Assembly (NCBI RefSeq): GCF_014171475.1 | Contig: NZ_CP048817.1 | Span: 1,054,001 to 1,118,000, forward strand | From: Sphingomonas sp. So64.6b | GTDB lineage: Bacteria; Pseudomonadota; Alphaproteobacteria; Sphingomonadales; Sphingomonadaceae | Reading direction: 5' to 3' | Length of the DNA stretch: 64,000 nt | Part shown: piece after piece, positions 46,132-54,065 of the stretch | How positions within the stretch are numbered: position 1 is the stretch's first letter | Layout: the number at the start of each line of letters is the position of its first letter | The notes under the pieces: generated by a model | What the model was told of the DNA's origin: nothing | The model's database searches: none | Seen by the model: the letters and a program-made list of their open reading frames with translations, nothing else | Position numbers and translations under genes: made by a program

Positions 46132-46982
46132 CGGACCGGCCCCCGGTCGCAAGCGCCGAGCGATTCGATGACGACGCGATAATCCTCCCGCACGATCGCC
46201 GCATCGCTCGCCTCGAGCGATGCGAGGCCGGTGTTCGGCAACGCCGGTGGCAATGCGCAGGCCAGCCGATACCAGAGCAATGTGTCGCGCGCCGGCGGCG
46301 GGGCGGCCTGTTCGACCACGTCGCTCAACGATACCGACCAGCGCGGCGCTTCACCGGGTCGGCGCGAGATGCTCAGCGACACCGGCCGACTGTCGGCGGT
46401 GGTCAGGAATATCTGGGTCTCGCCTTCGCCGGGCAGGTTGCCGGCGGTGTGGAAGGCATTGCCGATCCCGGTGATCGTCGGCGGCGCGTCGGGGGCAATC
46501 GTCTCGGTGGTGATTCGCCGGGTCAGCTCGTCGGCGGCCGGCGTCCATGCGCGCTGCCCATCGGGCCGCACAAGCTGGACCTGGCCGGTCGCACCCGGCA
46601 CGGGGCGAGCGAACAACAGCACCCGGAACTTGCGCAAGGCGGGTAATTTCCCTCGCGAATCGATCGGAACGTCGAGCACATACCCAATACGGGGCGGCAG
46701 CGGGGCAGGGCTGCGAATCAGCGCCAGCACATCGGCTTCGACATAAAGGCGCGCAAAACCCTGGGGTACAGTTGTGGCTTCCGGTCCCTTGATTCGCGTC
46801 GTGCCGCGGATCACCGCATCGACGACCGCGGGTGCCGCCAGAACGAGGTCGGCATAGGCCGCATAAGGCGGTGGAGGCGCCGGCAGGGGGGCTGCGACGG
46901 GCTTGCGCTGCGCCATGGCGGGGTGGGAGATTGCGGCGGCGGCAAGGGCCGCTCCGCAGAGAATTCCGGGAACACGAACCAT
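46128..46982 (-). CDS. Exported protein of unknown function
   Basis: The 284-aa protein has a signal peptide cleaved near AMAQ and a proline-rich start of the mature chain (APLPAPPPPYAAYAD). The rest has strand-rich segments such as FRVLLFARPVPGATGQVQLV and no motif I know. It converges on the folB pair, overlapping by 4 bp, and lies upstream of, and divergent to, the TonB operon. Confidence 0.7.
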   Translation of the reverse strand: MVRVPGILCGAALAAAAISHPAMAQRKPVAAPLPAPPPPYAAYADLVLAAPAVVDAVIRGTTRIKGPEATTVPQGFARLYVEADVLALIRSPAPLPPRIGYVLDVPIDSRGKLPALRKFRVLLFARPVPGATGQVQLVRPDGQRAWTPAADELTRRITTETIAPDAPPTITGIGNAFHTAGNLPGEGETQIFLTTADSRPVSLSISRRPGEAPRWSVSLSDVVEQAAPPPARDTLLWYRLACALPPALPNTGLASLEASDAAIVREDYRVVIESLGACDRGPVR

Positions 46983-47201
46983 GCTGTGGCGTTACGCGAT
47001 CAAGGCCGCCTTATACAGAAATAATTCTGTCGTGTTCCGATTGTACGATTGTTGCGTCCGACAAAGCGTTTGCGTCGTAGTTTACCTCACGATAGAGGTT
47101 CGGCTCTGTTTGAGGATACACTAGCCCTTGGCAGGCGGATCGGCGATCGGTTAACGATCGTCCAAGCCGGACTGACCGGGATAGAGGAGTGTCGTTTCTG
47201 A

Positions 47202-47867
47202 ATGGCCTACGTTGACCAAAGAATGAGCGGTAGCAAGGTGGTCGCGATCGTTATCGTCGCGCTCATCCATGCCGTAATCGGTTATGCTTTCGTCACCGGA
47301 CTCGCGTACCAGTACGTGAAGAAGGCGGCTGAAAAGCTCAATACGTTCGACGTCGAGGAGCCACCGCCCCCGCCGCCGGACGAACCGCCGCCCCCGCCGC
47401 CTGACACGCCCCTGACGCCGCCGCCGGTCGTATCGCCGCCGCCGATCGTCAATGTGCCGCGTCCTCCTGTTGTGATGCAGACCGTGACTACACCGCCACC
47501 GGCAGCGCCGATGGTGCCGATCGCGGCGCCGCCTGCGCCACCGGCGCCACCAGCACCGCCTCGTGTTGCTGTGCCGGTCTCGCCACGCGGTAATCAGGGC
47601 GATTGGTTTCCGCAGGATTCTTATCCGCCGGCTGCTCGTCGCGCTGAAGCCGAAGGTCGCGTCAGCGTGTCCGTTACGGTGGATACGCGTGGTCGAGTGT
47701 CGTCTTGCCGCGTGACGTCGTCGAGCGGCAATTCGGATCTTGATGACGCCACCTGTCGTCTCGCCACGCGCAATGGCCGGTTCAACCCGGCCAAGGATGC
47801 GAATGGGACTCCGATCGAAGCCACGACGTCGATCCGCGCCGTGAAGTGGCAGATCGAGGACCGCTAG
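47202..47867 (+). CDS. tonB: Energy transducer TonB
   Basis: The 221-aa protein has one N-terminal membrane anchor (VVAIVIVALIHAVIGYAF), a long proline-rich spacer (PPPPPPDEPPPPPPD and following) that spans the periplasm, and a C-terminal TonB domain: QDSYPPAARRAEAEGRVSVS and ATCRLATRNGRFNPAKDANG. It passes proton-motive energy from ExbBD to outer-membrane receptors. It heads a tonB-exbB-exbD-exbD operon. Confidence 0.93.
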   Translation: MAYVDQRMSGSKVVAIVIVALIHAVIGYAFVTGLAYQYVKKAAEKLNTFDVEEPPPPPPDEPPPPPPDTPLTPPPVVSPPPIVNVPRPPVVMQTVTTPPPAAPMVPIAAPPAPPAPPAPPRVAVPVSPRGNQGDWFPQDSYPPAARRAEAEGRVSVSVTVDTRGRVSSCRVTSSSGNSDLDDATCRLATRNGRFNPAKDANGTPIEATTSIRAVKWQIEDR

Positions 47868-47876
47868 ATTATACCG

Positions 47877-47902
47877 ACGCCTCCGGTGATCCGGGGGCGT
47901 CG
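47877..47902 (+). other. Intercistronic hairpin between tonB and exbB
   Basis: GACGCCTCCGG pairs with CCGGGGGCGTC (one G-T pair) around a TGAT loop, right after the tonB stop and 44 bp before exbB. No T-run follows, so it is likelier to alter RNA stability or readthrough than to stop transcription. Confidence 0.55.
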
Positions 47903-47946
47903 ATCCAGTTTTCAGTATTTAGACTGTTTGAGAGGGAAGTACCGCA

Positions 47947-48717
47947 ATGTTGACCACCATTTTTGCCGCAGGCGCGGCGCCCGCCGGAAACAACCCGTAC
48001 GGCTTCTGGGAAGCGCTCCAGCAGGGCGGCGTGATCGCCTGGACCGTGTTCGGAATCCTGGCGTTCATGTCGATCGTCTCGTTCTACATCCTCTTCACCA
48101 AGCTGTTCGAACAGCAGAAGATCATGAACCAGGCGAAGCGCGTCCGGGCGAACTTCTGGAACTCGCACTCGCTGCGCGAAGGCGCCGCCAAGCTCGAGAA
48201 GAACTCGGCCTATCGCCAGATCGTCGACGACGGTCTCGAAGCGCAGGACCAGCACGGTCAGCTGACCGATCCGGTCGAGGCGCATGACTGGCTGCACGGT
48301 TCGCTGGCGCGCTCGGAAGCATCGATCAACTCGAAGCTGGGTGGCGGTCTCGCTTTCCTCGCGACGGTCGGCGCAACCGCACCGTTCATCGGTCTGTTCG
48401 GTACGGTTATCGGCATCTACCGCGCACTGATCAAGATTGGTGCCGCTGGTCAGGCTTCGATCGACGCCGTCGCCGGCCCGGTCGGTGAGGCACTGATCAT
48501 GACCGCGCTTGGTCTGGCCGTGGCCGTCCCTGCCGTGCTCGCATACAACTGGCTGCAGCGCCGTAACAAGTCGATCGCGGAAGACCTTAGCTCCTTCTCG
48601 AACGACGTGCTTGGCTTCCTCGCCTCGAATGGCGCGGTTCGCCCGGCATCGTTGGCTCGCAAGGCCGCACCGGCAGCCAAGCCGGCCGCTGCGACGACGG
48701 CGGCTCCTGCGCGCTGA
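47947..48717 (+). CDS. exbB: MotA/TolQ/ExbB proton channel protein
   Basis: The 256-aa protein has three membrane segments: GVIAWTVFGILAFMSIVSFY, LGGGLAFLATVGATAPFIGL and EALIMTALGLAVAVPAVLAY, with the family motif GLFGTVIGIYRAL. It forms the pentameric channel around ExbD. A Pro-Ala-Lys-rich tail ends the protein. Confidence 0.95.
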   Translation: MLTTIFAAGAAPAGNNPYGFWEALQQGGVIAWTVFGILAFMSIVSFYILFTKLFEQQKIMNQAKRVRANFWNSHSLREGAAKLEKNSAYRQIVDDGLEAQDQHGQLTDPVEAHDWLHGSLARSEASINSKLGGGLAFLATVGATAPFIGLFGTVIGIYRALIKIGAAGQASIDAVAGPVGEALIMTALGLAVAVPAVLAYNWLQRRNKSIAEDLSSFSNDVLGFLASNGAVRPASLARKAAPAAKPAAATTAAPAR

Positions 48718-48728
48718 TAATGATGGAT

Positions 48729-48751
48729 CGGGGCCGCCTCGTGCGGCCCCG
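48729..48751 (+). other. Intercistronic hairpin between exbB and exbD
   Basis: CGGGGCCGC pairs perfectly with GCGGCCCCG around CTCGT, 11 bp after the exbB stop. No T-run follows. Confidence 0.55.
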
Positions 48752-48842
48752 GACCTTTGCAGGTGCCCCGCTGGTGTCTGTTGAATGCAAGCCCTGCCGG
48801 AAATATCCGGCGGCGCGACTGAATGGATAGGGATAGCCCTCA

Positions 48843-49328
48843 ATGGCAATGAGTGTTGGCGGCGATGGCGCCGTCGAAAAGCCGATGTCGGACATCAACA
48901 CCACTCCGTTGGTGGACGTGATGCTCGTGCTGCTGATCATCTTCCTGATCGCGATTCCTGTCGCGATCCAGGCGATCAAGCTCAAGCTGCCGTCTGTGAA
49001 ATATGATCCGACGACGACCAAGCCGGAAAACGTGTCTCTGTCGATCACCACCGACAAGGATGGCCGGTGCGCGGTGTATTGGAACCTCTCGCGGGTAACG
49101 CATCAGGAATTGCTCGATAAGGCGGTGACGAAGCTGAAGGCGGAAATCGAACGCCAGGGTGGCGTCGGTAATCCGGACCTCGAGCTTCCCGAGGCGCATA
49201 TTCGCGGCGATATCAACGTGCCGTACCAGTGCATCGGCGGCGCCATCTATACCATGCAGATGGCCGGCTTCGCGAAGGTAGGCTTCATTTCAGAACCGCC
49301 TCCCGGCGGCAATGTCCAGCGCCTGTAA
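48843..49328 (+). CDS. exbD: ExbD/TolR family protein, first copy
   Basis: The 161-aa protein has the ExbD start: MSDINTTPLVDVMLVLLIIF, with the conserved Asp inside the single membrane segment, followed by a periplasmic domain with a Cys pair (RCAVYWNL, YQCIGGAIY). It works with ExbB as the force-generating part of the motor. Confidence 0.93.
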   Translation: MAMSVGGDGAVEKPMSDINTTPLVDVMLVLLIIFLIAIPVAIQAIKLKLPSVKYDPTTTKPENVSLSITTDKDGRCAVYWNLSRVTHQELLDKAVTKLKAEIERQGGVGNPDLELPEAHIRGDINVPYQCIGGAIYTMQMAGFAKVGFISEPPPGGNVQRL

Positions 49329-49357
49329 CGGCCCGCGAGACTCAGGAGTAATATAGT

Positions 49358-49786
49358 ATGTCAATGAGCGGCGGTTCCGACGACGGTGAACCGATGATGG
49401 AAATGAACACGACGCCGTTGATCGACGTCATGCTCGTGCTCCTCATCATGTTCATCATCACGATCCCGATCCAGACCCACGCGGTGAAGGTCGACCTTCC
49501 CGTCAACGATCCCAACGCTGTGAATCAGCCGATCGACCCTGAAAAGAACAAGGTCAATATCGATCCGGCTGGCGTGGTTACCTGGAATGGCGCCCCGGTC
49601 GATACGGTTACGCTCCAGCAATATCTGGAACAGACCCGCACGATCAATCCGGAGCCTGAGCTCCACTTCCAGCCCGATCCGCAGGCACGTTATGCCAAGG
49701 TCGACGAGGTTCTGGCGGTGATCAAGCGCTCCGGCGTGGCCAAGCTCGGCTTCATCGGCAACGAACAATATCGCAACGATTTCTGA
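49358..49786 (+). CDS. exbD: ExbD/TolR family protein, second copy
   Basis: The 142-aa protein has MEMNTTPLIDVMLVLLIMFI with the channel Asp, then a periplasmic domain including ARYAKVDEVLAVIKRSGVAK. It differs from the first copy in its periplasmic part and has no Cys pair. Two exbD genes in tandem are common in Sphingomonadales and Xanthomonadales. Confidence 0.93.
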   Translation: MSMSGGSDDGEPMMEMNTTPLIDVMLVLLIMFIITIPIQTHAVKVDLPVNDPNAVNQPIDPEKNKVNIDPAGVVTWNGAPVDTVTLQQYLEQTRTINPEPELHFQPDPQARYAKVDEVLAVIKRSGVAKLGFIGNEQYRNDF

Positions 49787-49809
49787 TCTCTGATCACATC
49801 GTTACGCGG

Positions 49810-49838
49810 AAAAGGGCGGCCCTCGGGTCGCCCTTTTT
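49810..49838 (+). terminator. Rho-independent terminator of the tonB operon
   Basis: AAAAGGGCG pairs with CGCCCTTTTT around a short GC-rich loop, ending in a T-run, 23 bp after the last exbD stop. Confidence 0.85.
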
Positions 49839-49874
49839 CGTTTCGGCGCATTCGCCCGGTCTTTTCTTGCATTT

Positions 49875-49914
49875 GTTTCACTAAAGTGACACAACAGTGT
49901 CACAAAAGTGAAAC
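49875..49914. promoter_or_regulatory. 40-bp nested palindrome upstream of a small exported gene
   Basis: The site is symmetric: GTTTCACT, AAA, GTGACAC, a 4-bp AACA centre, GTGTCAC, AAA and AGTGAAAC. Both the inner 7-bp and outer 8-bp arms are perfect inverted copies. It ends 34 bp before the ATG at 49949, in promoter position, and looks like two overlapping operator half-sites for a dimeric or tetrameric regulator. Confidence 0.65.
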
Positions 49915-49948
49915 CTTCCGAGAATGGAAGGTCGCGAGGAGACAGAGG

Positions 49949-50308
49949 ATGCGCATCGCTTTCCAGATGATGATCGCCGCGACGGCGTTAGCCGTCCCCG
50001 CGCTCGCTCAGGCCGCCGGCGATGACCGTAACGGGTCGGCCGAAATCATCCGTGGTGACTATGTCAGCGCGGAGCGCACGCTGGTTGATCAGCGTCGCCT
50101 GTTTCCCGACCATGCGGATCTGACGCTCAACCTGGCTGCGGTCTATCACCATGCCGGGCGCGTGAGTGAGGCGCGCGCATTGTACCGTGATGTGCTGCGG
50201 CGTCCGGACGAGGACGTCAATCTGGTGACTGACCGGACATTCTCGGCGCATCAACTGGCGACGATCGCGTTGCAGCGCCTGGAGCGCACACAGCTCAGCG
50301 TTCGCTGA
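49949..50308 (+). CDS. Small exported tetratricopeptide-type protein
   Basis: The 119-aa protein has a signal peptide (MRIAFQMMIAATALAVPALA) and about two helical TPR-like repeats: GDYVSAERTLVDQRRLFPDH and DLTLNLAAVYHHAGRVSEAR. It may act as a periplasmic adaptor. CAGAGG lies just before the ATG at 49949. Confidence 0.75.
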   Translation: MRIAFQMMIAATALAVPALAQAAGDDRNGSAEIIRGDYVSAERTLVDQRRLFPDHADLTLNLAAVYHHAGRVSEARALYRDVLRRPDEDVNLVTDRTFSAHQLATIALQRLERTQLSVR

Positions 50309-50367
50309 TTGCCCGCCACGGTCTCGTCAGCGCGACCGTGGAGTGCGCCATAGCTGTATTTGGACCG

Positions 50368-50922
50368 CTATAGTTTGGGCAGCGTGACCCCGCGCTGGCC
50401 CATATATTTGCCCGCACGATCGGCATAGCTCGTCTCGCATGGCTCATTGCCCTGCAGAAACAGGAACTGGCACGCGCCTTCATTGGCATAGATCTTGGCG
50501 GGCAGGGGCGTGGTGTTGGAAAACTCCAACGTGACATGTCCTTCCCAGCCGGGTTCGAGTGGCGTCACGTTCACGATGATCCCGCACCGCGCATAGGTCG
50601 ACTTGCCCAGGCAGATTACGAGTATGTCGCGCGGTACGCGAAAATATTCCACCGTCCGCGCCAGCGCAAAGCTGTTGGGCGGGATGATGCAGACATCGGT
50701 CTTGCGATCGACAAAGCTGTTCGCCGCGAAATCCTTCGGATCGACGATCACACTGTCGATGTTGGTGAAGATCTTGAACTCGTCCGACACCCTGGCGTCA
50801 TAGCCATAGGATGACAGGCCATAGGAGATGCATCCGTCGCGTTTCTGTCCGTCGACGAACGGTTCGATCATTCCGTTTGTAACGGCCTGTTCGCGGATCC
50901 AGCGGTCAGACAGAATCGACAT
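50368..50922 (-). CDS. dcd: dCTP deaminase
   Basis: The 184-aa trimeric enzyme converts dCTP to dUTP for thymidylate synthesis. Visible marks: [49 protein letters not shown] and the catalytic Glu in [14 protein letters not shown]. Length is normal. Confidence 0.95.
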   Translation of the reverse strand: MSILSDRWIREQAVTNGMIEPFVDGQKRDGCISYGLSSYGYDARVSDEFKIFTNIDSVIVDPKDFAANSFVDRKTDVCIIPPNSFALARTVEYFRVPRDILVICLGKSTYARCGIIVNVTPLEPGWEGHVTLEFSNTTPLPAKIYANEGACQFLFLQGNEPCETSYADRAGKYMGQRGVTLPKL

Positions 50923-51020
50923 GCTCTTGCTCTCCTAATCAACACGCTTTCGCGGGAATGCCGATGCTGAGCAAGGGGCGAAACGACCGGCCGGCGACTC
51001 TCTTGAACACGTCATTGTAT

Positions 51021-51040
51021 TAGGGTAGGGGGGTATCCTA
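51021..51040 (+). promoter_or_regulatory. RcnR-like G-tract operator overlapping the start codon
   Basis: TAGGGTAGGGGGGTATCCTA contains a run of six G flanked by AT-containing arms, like the G-tract operators of RcnR/CsoR proteins (TACT-G6-N-AGTA in E. coli). It runs into the ATG at 51040, and the G-run is the only candidate ribosome binding site, so repressor and ribosome may compete for one sequence. Confidence 0.55.
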
Positions 51041-51315
51041 TGGCTCATCTCACCAAAGATAATGAGGCGCTGACCAACCGCGTCAAACGAATCGCTGGCC
51101 AGGTCGAGGCAATCGATCGCGCGCTTGCCAGTTCGGCGAGCTGTGCCAGTATCCTGCATCTCGTCGCGGCAACGCGCGGGGCGATCAACGGTTTGATGGA
51201 GGAAATCATCGACGCCTATCTGCGCGAACATGTCGCGAGCCCGGATCTCTCCGACGCGGCACGCAGCCAGGGCGCCGACGAGCTTCTCGCGGCTATCCGA
51301 CGTTATGCGAAATAA
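51040..51315 (+). CDS. RcnR/CsoR-family metal-sensing repressor
   Basis: The 91-aa protein belongs to the DUF156 family. It keeps His 3 (MAHLTKD), Cys 35 (SSASCASILHL) and His 64 (LREHV), three of the four Ni/Co ligands of E. coli RcnR; residue 60 is Tyr instead of His. The next gene is a CDF cation exporter, so nickel or cobalt sensing is the likely role, as for DmeR. Confidence 0.85.
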   Translation: MAHLTKDNEALTNRVKRIAGQVEAIDRALASSASCASILHLVAATRGAINGLMEEIIDAYLREHVASPDLSDAARSQGADELLAAIRRYAK

Positions 51316-51325
51316 GGCCGGGACG

Positions 51326-52273
51326 ATGGCCGATGCAAAACCGGTGACGGTTTGTCATGCGCCGATTCCACTTGCCGCCAGCCATGACAGCAATGCGCGC
51401 CGCACCATGTGGGTCGTTCTGCTCACCGCGGTAACGATGGTCGGGGAAATCGTTGCGGGTTATCTCACCGGGTCGATGGCACTGCTTGCCGACGGTTTTC
51501 ATATGGCGACGCATGCAGGGGCACTGGGCGTCGCCGCAGCGGCCTATGCCTATGCCAAGCGCCATGCGGCGAGCGGGCGTTACAGCTTCGGCACGGGCAA
51601 GGTCGGCGATCTGGCCGGCTTCACTTCGGCATTGCTGCTCGGACTGGTCGCGATCGGCATCGGAGTCGAATCGGTCGTGCGCCTGGCGCATCCGACGCGG
51701 GTGGATTTCGGCGATGCCACGCTGGTCGCGGTGCTTGGTCTGCTGGTCAATATCGTCAGCGCCGTGCTGCTTTCCGGCGGGCATGGCCATTCGCATGGGG
51801 CGGCGAACGCGGCCCATGATGCCGGCGAGCATGACCACCATGATCATCATCATGCGCATGGCCATGACAATAATATGCGGTCGGCCTATGTGCATGTGCT
51901 GGCCGATGCGCTGACCTCGATCTTTGCGATCATCGCATTGCTGGCGGGGCGTTATCTCGGCTGGGTATGGCTCGATCCGGCGATGGGCGTGGTCGGTGCG
52001 CTGGTCATCGCGCGTTGGTCCTGGGGTTTGCTCCACGATACGGCAGGCATCCTGCTCGACCGCACCGACGCGCGCCTCGCCGCTCAGCTTCGTGCCGCGA
52101 TCGAGGCGCCGGGTGATGTGTCGATCCTCGATCTGCATGTCTGGCCGCTCGGTGCGGCGGCGCATGCCGCGATCGTAACCGTCTCGTCCGCCGGCACTGT
52201 CCCGGTTGCGACGATCCGTGAGCGTGCTGCGATCGTCGGCGGGATCCGGCACCTCACGATCGAATGCGCGTAA
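51326..52273 (+). CDS. CDF-family cation efflux protein (DmeF-like)
   Basis: The 315-aa protein has six membrane segments with the CDF metal-site motifs ADGFHMATHA and HVLADALTS, and a very His-rich cytoplasmic loop (HGHSHG, HDHHDHHHAHGHD) between the fourth and fifth segments. This matches DmeF-type Ni/Co exporters. It starts 10 bp after the RcnR-like gene. The ATG at 51326 follows AAGG. Confidence 0.88.
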   Translation: MADAKPVTVCHAPIPLAASHDSNARRTMWVVLLTAVTMVGEIVAGYLTGSMALLADGFHMATHAGALGVAAAAYAYAKRHAASGRYSFGTGKVGDLAGFTSALLLGLVAIGIGVESVVRLAHPTRVDFGDATLVAVLGLLVNIVSAVLLSGGHGHSHGAANAAHDAGEHDHHDHHHAHGHDNNMRSAYVHVLADALTSIFAIIALLAGRYLGWVWLDPAMGVVGALVIARWSWGLLHDTAGILLDRTDARLAAQLRAAIEAPGDVSILDLHVWPLGAAAHAAIVTVSSAGTVPVATIRERAAIVGGIRHLTIECA

Positions 52274-52290
52274 AGCGCGTGCGACCGGAT

Positions 52291-52743
52291 TTATTGCAGG
52301 TCGCGTGGCCCGAATGCATGGGGTAGCAGCTCGGACAGGAGGTAGTGTTCGACCGCGTCGCCCTCGGCGCCGCCACACCACACGACAACGTCGCGATCGC
52401 CGATTTGGGCTGCTTCGTTGATCACCTGGCGGCATCGCCCACAGGGTCGCACCGGCGTCAGGCCGCGCGCAATGCCAGTGACGTCCATCGCACCGCCGAT
52501 CACGCCGATCGCCACCACATCTGCCAGCCGGCCCATGCTGCTGACCGTGGCCAAAGCGACCGTCTCGGCGCAGAGCGACAGGCCGTAGCTCGCATTTTCG
52601 AAATTCGCGCCGGTCACCACATTGCCATCGGTCAGCAGGACCGCCGCGCCGACACCGAAGCGCGAATAGGGGGCATGGGCGTTGCGCGCCGCGTCGCGTG
52701 CCGCCGCGATCAGCTTGTCGCGAGTGTCGTCGTTCAACATCAT
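52291..52743 (-). CDS. cdd: Cytidine deaminase
   Basis: The 150-aa enzyme has the tetrameric-type zinc site: NASYGLSLCAETVAL (Cys-Ala-Glu) and VRPCGRCRQVINE. It converts cytidine to uridine in pyrimidine salvage. Its ATG overlaps the end of the GH25 gene by 4 bp. The frame extends upstream but is not coding there. Confidence 0.93.
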   Translation of the reverse strand: MMLNDDTRDKLIAAARDAARNAHAPYSRFGVGAAVLLTDGNVVTGANFENASYGLSLCAETVALATVSSMGRLADVVAIGVIGGAMDVTGIARGLTPVRPCGRCRQVINEAAQIGDRDVVVWCGGAEGDAVEHYLLSELLPHAFGPRDLQ

Positions 52744-53435
52744 GGCGCCACCACGTTCCAATGTACCGGTCCCTCGACGCCATCGATGCGCCGCATGTCG
52801 CTTGCCTGCCACATGCGCCACGGGCGGGCGGCATAGTCGGGCGGAAAGAAATTCTGCATGCTCCAGATCGGTCGCGGCACCGACGCGGACAGTTGATACG
52901 CCGCCTCGACCGGTTGTGCGATCTTGAGCAACACCGGTTTGCGGGTGTGCGATTCGACCATCGTGATGAAGCGCTTCACTTCGCTGACCACGACGTCTCG
53001 CGCCGGCCGCGCCGCGCAGTCCTCCGCGAATTCCAGATAGATCGCGGCGGGCAGTGCATCATCGGCATAGGGCACGGTGGTATTGAAATTGTTCGCCTGG
53101 TCCGCGGCCAGTTGACAGAAGGACCAGACATGGATCGCACCACGCCTGATGCCGCTGGCATGGGTGTCGCCCCAGTTCGCCGCGAAGCGGTCGTCACGGC
53201 CGGTCGCGCCCATGGTCGCGCGCAGATATGCGAAGTCCGCGCCGCTCGCCATCACGGTCGGCCATTGAATCTTGCCCTGCGCCGCACTGACATCGACGCC
53301 CTGAAAAACATAATCGGTGTCGGACGGCCGCCAGCTCAATGCGAGCGTCCAGACGACGACACCGGTCAACGCGATGGCGATGACGATCGCACCGGTGCGG
53401 CCGATGCGTCGACCCAAAAGGCGCAAGCTCACCAT
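52740..53435 (-). CDS. GH25-like domain protein with altered catalytic residues
   Basis: The 231-aa protein has an N-terminal membrane anchor (AIVIAIALTGVVVWTLALSW) and a GH25 lysozyme-like barrel: VFQGVDVSAAQGKIQWPTVM, FAYLRATMG, and SGIRRGAIHVWSF. The DVS start of the barrel is kept. The usual KATEG reads RATMG and the DxE motif reads YLE, so key acids are missing and muramidase activity is doubtful. It lies between the UPF0262 gene and cdd. Confidence 0.78.
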   Translation of the reverse strand: MVSLRLLGRRIGRTGAIVIAIALTGVVVWTLALSWRPSDTDYVFQGVDVSAAQGKIQWPTVMASGADFAYLRATMGATGRDDRFAANWGDTHASGIRRGAIHVWSFCQLAADQANNFNTTVPYADDALPAAIYLEFAEDCAARPARDVVVSEVKRFITMVESHTRKPVLLKIAQPVEAAYQLSASVPRPIWSMQNFFPPDYAARPWRMWQASDMRRIDGVEGPVHWNVVAP

Positions 53436-53437
53436 CG

Positions 53438-53920
53438 TCAGCCCTTGATGTGCAGGACGCAGATCAGCGTGAAGAGCCGGCGGGCGGTGTCGAAATCGAT
53501 CTCGATCTTGCCCTCCAGCCTTTCCTTCAGCAGCTCGGCCGCTTCATTGTGGATACCGCGCCGCGCCATATCCACGGTCTCGATCTGGGTCGGCGTCGCA
53601 TTGCGGATTGCCTGATAATAGCTGTCGCAGATCGCGAAATAATCCTTGATCGGCCGGCGAAAGCGACCGAGCGCAAGGATATAGGTTTCGAGATGCGTGT
53701 CGTCCTCGGCATTGATCGCGATCGCCAGCCGGCCTTCCTCGACCGCCAGCTCGATTTTGTACGGGCCGGCATAGCCATTGTGATAATCGCGCTGTGGCGC
53801 AAAATGATTGCCCTCGATCAGGTCGAAGATTGCGATGCGGCGTTCCTGCTCGATATCCGCCGACCGCCATAATATGGTACGTTCGTCGAGGTTGACGGCG
53901 ATGATGCGCGGATCGGACAT
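53438..53920 (-). CDS. UPF0262 family protein
   Basis: The 160-aa protein (MSDPRIIAVNLDERTILWRS and onward) contains ERRIAIFDLIEGNHFAPQ and PYKIELAVEEGRLAIAI, which mark UPF0262, a family found mainly in Alphaproteobacteria. Function unknown. It ends 2 bp before the GH25 start. An ATG at 53926 is an alternative start. Confidence 0.85.
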   Translation of the reverse strand: MSDPRIIAVNLDERTILWRSADIEQERRIAIFDLIEGNHFAPQRDYHNGYAGPYKIELAVEEGRLAIAINAEDDTHLETYILALGRFRRPIKDYFAICDSYYQAIRNATPTQIETVDMARRGIHNEAAELLKERLEGKIEIDFDTARRLFTLICVLHIKG

Positions 53921-54065
53921 TGCCATCGCCCTATCGGGGATGACGGCGTGGGACAATGCGTGGCGTTGACCCAGGCGGGGACGCCGGCTTGGAATGGGCC
54001 ACCGCTATCACCGTTATCCACAGTTGCTTTGGCGCAAGTCGCTTGAGAGAAGGGGCAGGGCGTCT

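Noticed and set aside
51293..52834. A 513-aa minus-strand frame over the cation exporter and cdd
   Set aside because: It is antisense to the exporter and in a different frame from cdd; the His/Met-rich runs are complementary to the exporter's His codons.
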